NCBI GenBank assembly: GCA_029891345.1
Contig: CM057003.1
Location: 15,168,709 to 15,232,708 of the forward strand
Source of the DNA: Dryococelus australis
Lineage: Eukaryota; Arthropoda; Insecta; Phasmatodea; Phasmatidae
Direction: 5' to 3'
DNA length: 64,000 nt
Shown: positions 57,053 to 64,000 of the stretch, one piece after another
Position numbering within the stretch: position 1 is the first letter of the stretch
Layout of the letters: every line of letters begins with the position of its first letter
Notes under the pieces: model-generated
What the model was told of the DNA's origin: nothing
Seen by the model: the letters and a program-made list of their open reading frames with translations, nothing else
Databases searched by the model: none
Translations under genes and position numbers: made by a program

Positions 57053-57444
57053 AGGCTGTTGACGGTAAAATATGCACTTTCGAAATTAACCTTGGAAATA
57101 GCACTGCCGCCAACTGCAAAAGTTAAAACGGTTGCACTGGCAACGACGGAGAGAAAAGTAGTTCCGCGATTTACCGCTTAATTAAGTGTTAGGTTAATTA
57201 TTTATGAATACTGGAACGATTTGAATTACTGTCATGTTTTTAATGCGTAATACGAGTAAAAAAAAAATTCGCATATTTGTAAAATATTTACTTTCTTAAT
57301 CACTTTACATTTGGCCGAAGCATGAATAAAGTGATCAGGTTCGTGACAATGCTAATTTCTACTCGTGGTGGAAGAATACACAATGCGCACGCATGTTGAT
57401 ATTAAGCAGGGTTTTCAAAAGTGCTCAGTTTATCGTGAACTGCC
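57053..57444 (-). mobile_element. Family A1 TIR element (MITE), inverted orientation
   Basis: It starts AGGCTGTTGACGGTAAAATA and ends GTGCTCAGTTTATCGTGAAC then TGCC. The interior (CATGAATAAAGTGATCAGGT, TTGATATTAAGCAGGG) matches the other inverted copies. Confidence 0.85.
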
Positions 57445-57791
57445 TTTATGGGAAGGAACCACGTGAAAACCTCACGTCTCACGAGCTACCCGACCGCAGT
57501 CCTGTCTACGAAGTGGGAAATAATACGCCAGCGATCTCACGTGTATCTCTCATATACGCTGCCCCAGATTATTACCGGGTCGCCTGAACGCCAACTTAAG
57601 GCGTTTTACGACTTTTGAGATCTCATCTGCGATGCTTTATCACTGCGCTCGTTAGAAATTTTCTCCCGCGCTGCAATTCAAAGTGCTGTCCCGTTTCGTT
57701 TACAATTGCTTCCTGCCGTAGGAAGATATACCAACATGAACTAAGAGAAGTCGTCCGAAATTAAATGTCTTATCGTTATATCTTGAATAAA
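57445..57791. other. Unique stretch, nothing recognised
   Basis: The 64-codon frame 57393-57587 begins inside the MITE and is not a gene. Confidence 0.42.
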
Positions 57792-57799
57792 GTCTTGGG

Positions 57800-58093
57800 T
57801 AGAGATAGGAACATTTCGCGAGTTCATTTCAGGACAAGATAGACGTCAAACACGTGTACACTGAAGTTGACTTTGTAACTGGATCACAGTTTATGAGACA
57901 CGCCCTGGACGACTCTGAGCCAATAGCAGACTTGCAGGGAAACAAGTAGCGAGTGCCATACTGCTAGGTGTGAAGTAACACTGGCTACTGTATGGGGCAG
58001 CAGCCAATGAACAACCAACTGTGGCTCGAGTATACACATGGCTGTGGAGTCTAGCATACAGGTCATTGAACTCGAGAATTTTTCTTTTCCCTA
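57800..58093 (+). mobile_element. hAT-type MITE, family E, perfect 8-bp duplication
   Basis: GTCTTGGG lies on both sides exactly (57792-57799, 58094-58101). The ends are TAGAGATAGGAACATTTCGC and, inverted, TAGGGAAAAGAAAAATTCTC. It is 294 bp, non-coding, and related to 6717-7000. Confidence 0.9.
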
Positions 58094-58101
58094 GTCTTGG
58101 G

Positions 58102-58554
58102 TTTTTTATTCAGCTACTCTGCTTTACGATACGTTGGTGCTTTTGTAACGCTTTCCCACATTTAATGATTGCAAGTTTTTAAATAAAAGCTAGTTTATTT
58201 TCGAAATGTTGAAATATATTTCAATAATCTGTTATGACGGCATGGAAGAGCCTTAACTTAACATCCCCGCCTAAACACGGCTTCAGACCTTCATGTTAAA
58301 CCGGGACGCCGGGATTTACAACAACACATTACGGAAAAGGCCAACAGCGGTAATCCCCTCCACCGACCAGCGATCGTGGACAACTTATTCCAAATAACGC
58401 GCCGATATAGGCCAGCAGAACGCTGGGCAGGTCATCTTTCTACGTCCGTCCAGTATCAAGGGAATGTCGAAGAATGGGTGTCCCGGATCACCACGAACAG
58501 GCTCTACCAGCTACAGCCTCGGAAACATGTTTAATATAATTTAGCTTTCATCCA
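58102..58554. other. No gene recognised
   Basis: The stretch 58250-58530 is GC-balanced and reads partly protein-like on the plus strand (RWAGHLSTSVQYQGNVEEWV in pieces), but I cannot assign it. It abuts the mitochondrial fragment. Confidence 0.35.
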
Positions 58555-59135
58555 TTACAAATTGATAACTATAAAAAGAAAACGAAATATATAACTAACA
58601 GTTAAACCAGTAGAAAAATATCAAATAAAACAAGCAAAACTATTAATATAATTTATAGGATAAATTTTTAAAATTAAATCCTTTGAATAAAAATCTGATA
58701 GAAAAAGGTATTCCACTCGAACATAAGCTATTTATAATAAAACATAAGCAAATCAATGGCATTTGAAAAAATAAATTACACAAAGAACGAATATCTTGAC
58801 AATCCTTAAATGAATGTATAAAAACTCTAGAACATATTAATAATTACGCCTTAAATAATGCATGAGTTAACAAATGAAAATAAGCCTAATAAATAAAACC
58901 AAAAGAAAGATTATACATTATTTATTAAACGTGACTGACATAAGCAATATTATTTTAAACATCAAATTAAAAATTAGCACAAAATTCATATATTAACATA
59001 GTAATTAAAGAAATACATAATAAAAAGACTGGTAATATACTATTAACATAAAGCGGATTAAATCTAATTAATTAATTAATACCAGCAGTAACTAGTGTAT
59101 ATGAATGAACCAAAGAATGTAATATTAATTTAATT
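58555..59135 (-). pseudogene. ND5: Nuclear mitochondrial fragment, NADH dehydrogenase subunit 5
   Basis: ND5 is a membrane subunit of respiratory complex I, normally encoded by mitochondrial DNA. On the minus strand this very AT-rich stretch reads, in order: HSYTLVTAG, LIRFNPLY, AYFHLLTHALFKA, SFKDCQDIRSL, FQMPLI, FLSDFYSKDLILK and FSTGLTVSY. These are conserved ND5 landmarks in the correct order. Stops (after ALFKA, and in place of a residue near 59078) and at least one frameshift (near 59112) break it. AGA and ATA fall where the invertebrate mitochondrial code gives Ser and Met. It covers the middle to C-terminal part, roughly 190 codons of about 570. It is a NUMT, not a gene. Confidence 0.9.
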
Positions 59136-59335
59136 TAAATTATTATATTATTACTCAATAGTGCTCTCCGAGTGTTTAATATTACCGTACCAGATATTGT
59201 AAGAACCTCTTGTCAGATAAACCCCCTCAGTCTCAATGATGCTCTACCGATCTCATCATATCAATCAGCTACGTCCCTAACCCTATCATGTATGGAGTTG
59301 ACCAAAATAACTTCATAACAAATCGCTCGAATATA
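59136..59335. other. Short stretch between NUMT and Tc1-like element
   Basis: It holds AT-rich sequence at the left and CCTATCATGTATGG-type unique sequence at the right. Nothing is recognised. Confidence 0.4.
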
Positions 59336-60289
59336 TACTATCGACGGAAAAGTAATTGGACACCCGTGAAAATAGGTCATTTCGTACATCAGTTGACTTG
59401 TGTGGCCGCCATACGCTGTAGACCGGTGTAGAACCAGTTGACAAGGAGATGGCACGAGATACAGAGCTATCGAACTTCGATAAGGGCGTGATTGTGGACT
59501 GCCATCTCAGTGGGCTCTCTAGCCGGGCGATTTCACGGAATGTAGACAAGCTCAGATAAACGGTCGCATTCGTCCTGCGTAAGTGGAAGGTCGATGGGCA
59601 TTGTGCCAATGCTGCACGTTCTGGGCGGCCTTCAATCTTGACCGCCAGAAATCGCAGAACCCTGAAACGTGAAATTGTCAAATAGGGCACAATCCATGAC
59701 TACCCATCCGACAGGAGTTCCATGCAGCAACAGGAGTATCGGTTTCCATTGGAACATTGCGTACAGAGGCCCACCGACTTGGATATTTCGGAAGAGCAGC
59801 TGCACATAAGCCCCATATCACGACAAGCAATAAAACTCGGCGACTCAGGTGGTGTTTGGACCGTCGCAACTGGACACTGGAGCAGTGGAAATCGGTTCTG
59901 TGGAGTGATGAGTCGAGGTTTACATTATTCCGGTCCGATGGACGTGTATGGGTGTGGCATCTACCCGGGGAACGGCTTCTACCGTAGTGTATGGTACCAA
60001 CTAGGAAATTCGGTGGTGGTGGTGGAGTAACGGTGTGGGGCTGTTTCACGGCCTTCGGTGTAGGACCGCTGGTGTTTGTCACGTGGTAACATGAACACAG
60101 AGGCCTATTGTAACATTCTGGATAATGAAATGCTCCCAACATTGTGGCGTTTCAAGGGCTACCATGCAGTGGTACGCCGACAACAATATTCGCCGATTGG
60201 ACTGGCCCTCCCAGATTCCCGACCTCAGCCCTATAGAATCGCGAGCAAATATTGTGGACAGGTGCCCAATTACTTTTTGTTCGATAGTA
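59336..60289 (+). mobile_element. Tc1-like DNA transposon, 3' part deleted
   Basis: TA flanks both sides. The TIRs are TACTATCGACGGAAAAGTAA and, inverted, TACTATCGAACAAAAAGTAA, each followed by TTGGGCACC or TTGGACACC. At 954 bp it keeps the transposase N-terminus and middle but lost the part between CCCTATAGAATC and GCGAGCAAATATTGTGG near 60240. It is the same family as 11802-12369. Confidence 0.9.
59449..60243 (+). pseudogene. Tc1-like transposase, N-terminal and middle part, broken
   Basis: It starts MARDTELSNFDKGVIVDCHL, with a first HTH-like segment LSGLSSRAISRNV. A stop follows in NVDKLR*. The text continues KWKVDGHCANAARSGRPSIL and TARNRRTLKREI (linker and second HTH region), another stop, then the catalytic domain. 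WKSVLWSDESRFTLF contains the first catalytic Asp and GRVWVW follows. The middle part (GGVTVWGCFTAFGVGPLVFV) leads to LDNEMLP. Frame changes near 59760 and 60060 and several stops make it inactive. The region for the third catalytic residue is deleted. Confidence 0.88.
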
Positions 60290-61036
60290 TATATTATGTA
60301 CATAGTATATAATAAAAAAGAATGGTTAGAAATTATTTTTTTCCAAGGCCTCGCACACAATATAGAGAGACTTTGGAGCTCTCCAATGCAGTTTTAAAAA
60401 AAATAATAAATTACCGTTTTTTTGTACTGCTCTGTCTTAGAACCAGTAACGTAGTGCTAAATTAAGCAGAGCTGGAGCTCTCCTAAGCCCTCGCCCTACA
60501 ACTTTAGAAAGCACCTACACTTTTAACACATACTTTTCTTTTTTTTTTTACTTAGGATAACACTCTAAAATCGCCTACTTAAAGAACAATGTAGAACGTT
60601 TGCTTTATCATTATATTTGTTTGCGAGTGTTTCATTGTACTTTTCAATTATTTACATACATTACTTTACAAAATATAAAAAAGTTAAGAAATAAATATTT
60701 CATACTACATGAATATCACAATGTGTTGAGATGAATTATTGAGTTCTTTACTTTAGGTTTAAGGCATGCTTGAAAATGCATTTTCATTTTCCTCAGTCTT
60801 GTTTCTTGTTTGGACTAGTCGTGTTCTTTGTATCTTCTGCACATGGTGTTGCATCCCATCCTCACAAGGAAGGTCCAGGGTTTCTCGCGTACATTTTTTA
60901 AAAATATTTTGTACTGAAAATAATAACTGGTTTTTTTTTTTTTTGCTCTCACAATCGCAGAACCAGTGGCGGGGCTTAGCTCCGGCTGTTTGCTGCGGTA
61001 CTGGAGCGACACTCCAGCATCACTACACCACCGCTC
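60290..61036. other. AT-rich stretch, nothing recognised
   Basis: A poly-T tract lies near 60930-60945. AACCAGTGGCGGGGCTTAGC at 60961 has an echo at 60441 (AACCAGTAACGTAGTGCTAA), which may be traces of one repeat family. A 105-codon minus-strand frame is antisense to this. Confidence 0.42.
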
Positions 61037-61733
61037 AGAACATACTATTGTACTAGGACAGACAACTGCATTGAACCTTGCTGTATACACGTTTTCCATC
61101 ATCAATCTTACAGGCCTACCACTCAAAATCATACTATTGTATACTAGAACATACTATTGTAATACGTGCGAAACTAGGACAGACAACTGCATTGAATCTT
61201 GCTGTATACACATTTTCCATCATCAATCTTACAGGCCTACCACTCAAAATCATACTATTGTATACTAGAACATACTATTGTAATACGTGCGAAACTAGGA
61301 CAGACAACTGCATTGAATCTTGCTGTATACACATTTTCCATCATCAATCTTACAGGCCTACCACTCAATCATACTATTGTATACTAGAACATACTATTGT
61401 AATACGTGCGAAACTAGGACAGACAACTGCATTGAATCTTGCTGTATACACATTTTCCATCATCAATCTTACAGGCCTACCACTCAAAATCATACTATTG
61501 TATACTAGAACATACTATTGTAATACGTGCGAAACTAGGACAGACAACTGCATTGAATCTTGCTGTATACACATTTTCCATCATCAATCTTACAGGCCTA
61601 CCACTCAAAATCATACTATTGTATACTAGAACATACTATTGTAATACGTGCGAAACTAGGACAGACAACTGCATTGAACCTTGCTGTATACACATTTTCC
61701 ATCATCAATCTTACAGGCCTACCACTCAAAATC
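61037..61733 (+). repeat. 121-bp tandem repeat, five full units plus partial ends
   Basis: The unit includes AGGACAGACAACTGCATTGA, TGTATACACATTTTCCATCA, CAATCTTACAGGCCTACCAC and GAACATACTATTGTAATACG. Core starts are spaced 121, 121, 119, 121 and about 121 bp. Units are almost identical, pointing to recent amplification. Because 121 is 1 modulo 3, long frames appear that cycle through all three translations, and these are not genes. Confidence 0.95.
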
Positions 61734-63539
61734 GCGCGGTTATACGCGACACGATTAAAACCCAGTGCACCTGTTCACTGATTTGCGTACAGAGGCGACG
61801 GGGAACTTCGTAGGTGTACCAGAGTCGCCCTTATCGTTCGCTTGCTTTTGTGGCTCGAAAGCTGTTTGTATCGAAACAACCCCACCCGTTTTATTTTCTC
61901 GGACACTGTGGCAACATTTTATAATAGTTATTTTCGTAGAAATTCAACGTCGAATTTTTTAAGAAAATTTCTGGGCTGTTCATTTCCAATCAGTTAAATA
62001 CACGAAATGTGTCTGTTTGAGTGATTTGAATGTAGGAATTCATCCTTCACTATAATAAATTCGGGAGTATATAAATATGCTTGCATTAAATGTCACCGTG
62101 ACCTGATTTCAAACGAAAGAACAAGACCTTTGGTTTCGAGGTGAGAAAGCTTTTTGCTTAGGAAACCTGACAAAAGGCTTAACACTAAGCAAAAATAACT
62201 GCTCCAGAGATTATTGAACAAACAGGCTACAATCTAGTGTAGTTTAGTGGCTGCAAACCCATCAGTTATGCAACAGCGGTTGTAACTTTCATATATACAT
62301 TTGTTATAGTAACTTAGTGAAGTCTAGTAAAAAAAGGTCAAATATTTATATATATTTTTTTAGTTTTTCTATTATTTACAGAGATATCTCAGTTTATACA
62401 CTTTTCAAATAGACTCTTCGTCCTTTCGTGCAACACAATTCTACCGTACCGTACGATCTCCTTTGTGAGACAGCTCGCTGGTAGTTAAAAATTTATTGGG
62501 TTGGAAAGCAATTACCTGAGAGGTGAGATAAATTTTAGGTGTCACGTAATATTGTGCACCCGTTTATAACAGTACCGCTCCGCTTAAAAGTTTTATAACC
62601 TGAGCACAGGGATGGCTTTACAAGTGCCAATTTCGAGTTGTAATTCCGTGACGCGATAAAACTGCAACCCCCCTCTCAGTCTGTTTTCACGCCCTACGAT
62701 TTGAGAGAGAGGTGTGGGTTTTTTTTTTTTTTTTTTTCGTAACAGCTTTGGTAATAACATAATTTTCATGCAGTGGCCACGCCTGCCAACGTTCACCACA
62801 AAAAAAAATACCGGGCACAGATTTTGATTACCCCTTCCTGCAAGATTTGCTATGTAGAGAATATACGTACTCGTGTATAGAGATTGAGGTTGTGTTAGCC
62901 TAAAATTAAAATTACTGGACTGAATTAACGCCAACAAAATTCAAACTTATTCATCCATTTTGTACAAGATATGCATGAGCGTACAAGTGTGAATTTGCTG
63001 TTGTACCAGACAGTTTACGAAGTAACTGTAACTTATTGCCAAGATTAAATTTGACCTCCTACCGCCAGTACATAACAGCTGCTTGTCCATTATTAACTAC
63101 AGCAGTCTGCGATAACGTGTCTTCAAGCACAGTAAAGTCATTTTATAACACAATATCACGAATTTCTGCGTTATCAATATACTATAACGACATGTTTTGC
63201 TGTATTAAAAAATACACCGTTTAATATTAACAAATACAAAGTATGTTTACCGTAAACTAAAATTTTATTTGATCTATATATAAATTACAATGACTACCTT
63301 GCATTATGGTTACAACAGTTCAACAGCATTCTTTGTGATCAATTAACTTCCTTTATTTCGAAGGCTGAATCGTTATGTCGATTATAAAAGGAATTTGATT
63401 ATTTGGTAATATAAAATTTATGAAATTTCGTTACATACTAAAAACTATAATGAACGAAAGGAAAGTTATATCAACCGTTTTTAGCCTACTTTCCGAAGCA
63501 AAGAACGTCTTATAAGAACACCTTACTGTTTGTGTGTCT
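61734..63539. other. AT-rich stretch, no gene recognised
   Basis: A 114-codon minus-strand frame (62593-62937) carries a Lys-run from poly-T and no domain. A poly-T tract lies near 62718-62738. No paired termini were found. Confidence 0.42.
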
Positions 63540-64000
63540 GTGAGTATGTATGTGTGTGTGTGTGTCACCCTTTAAATATTTTACCTCCGTCAATCGCATT
63601 CCACCATACTTGGTACGCATGTAATATGCAGTAAGTACACCTGACTTGTATAGTTTTTCAACTGCGCAGAGCACATTCTTTTAAAATGGCTGCCATTTGA
63701 AAATTTTGGGTGATGTATCATATCTCGAGAACCATCAAACCGATTGAAACCAAATTTTATATGTTGGCAGAGCATTATTTAAGCATTATATTTTGAGATG
63801 TGTATTGCTGTTGGTACGCCATTATGTAAGATAGCACCAATTGAAAAATAAAGATTTAACTTTATATCTCGAAAACTATTCAACCAATTCTTAATCAATT
63901 TCGCGTATACGTAATACTCTGGTAGGCCATGTAAACGTGATTGAACTTTATAAGTTACTTATTTTAAAAATGGAGACCATACAAATGTTTAAAGTTTATT
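63540..64000. repeat. (TG)n start and repeat-like segment running off the window
   Basis: TGTGTGTGTGTG near 63548-63566 is followed by ATATCTCGAGAACCATCAAA then CCGATTGAAACCAAATTTTA. A second such block follows at 63868 (ATATCTCGAAAACTATTCAA). This style recalls widespread insect repeats, as at 14757-15232. Its class and right end are unknown. Confidence 0.4.

Noticed and set aside
61078..61813. Series of long open frames near the right end
   Set aside because: They are produced by the 121-bp tandem repeat, whose length rotates the frame. The translated units are three readings of the same non-coding unit.

Overview
The window looks like gene-poor nuclear DNA from a large, repeat-rich arthropod genome, most likely an insect. 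I recognise no complete host protein-coding gene, no functional tRNA or rRNA gene, and no bacterial-style operon or CRISPR array. The DNA is AT-rich, with several GC-rich islands carrying long poly-G or poly-C runs. Nearly everything recognisable is a transposable element, a piece of one, a tandem repeat or an organellar insertion. Translations of the tRNA-derived SINE resemble junk predicted proteins that I remember from stick-insect (Phasmatodea, Dryococelus-like) annotation. That organism guess rests on memory and is only moderately secure.

Layout: (1) 0-10 kb: tRNA-derived SINE copies on both strands (edge copy, 1.8-2.0 kb, 8.9 kb), two copies of a short-TIR element here called family A1, an hAT-like element (family E), and a (TA)n tract. 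(2) 10-20 kb: two copies of a 280-290 bp TIR element (family B), a 5'-deleted Tc1-like transposon at 11.8-12.4 kb, one family A2 copy and one A1 copy. (3) 20-31 kb: a SINE with a perfect 15-bp target duplication, four more family B copies (one split by an hAT-type element), an hAT-like element with 8-bp target duplications, a tandem palindrome and two more SINEs. (4) 31-39 kb: an A1 element split by a 1.29-kb DDE transposon whose broken transposase has a DUF4817-type N-terminus, then one A2, one SINE and one A1 copy. (5) 39-50 kb: SINEs, TTAA-flanked piggyBac-like MITEs, a Harbinger-like element, a 51-bp tandem repeat, and an A2 element split by a TTAA MITE. (6) 50-64 kb: a SINE split by a 738-bp CACTG-ended element, an hAT-like element with internal minisatellite, further A1 and A2 copies, an hAT element with a perfect 8-bp duplication, a nuclear mitochondrial ND5 fragment, a second Tc1-like copy and a 121-bp tandem repeat.

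No genes act together in a pathway here. What the window records is insertion order: four clear nestings (transposon in A1, hAT in B, piggyBac-like in A2, CACTG element in SINE) give a relative chronology. The two Tc1-like copies carry complementary deletions. Only one stretch (56232-56468, minus strand) looks like possible host coding sequence, and it is unproven.
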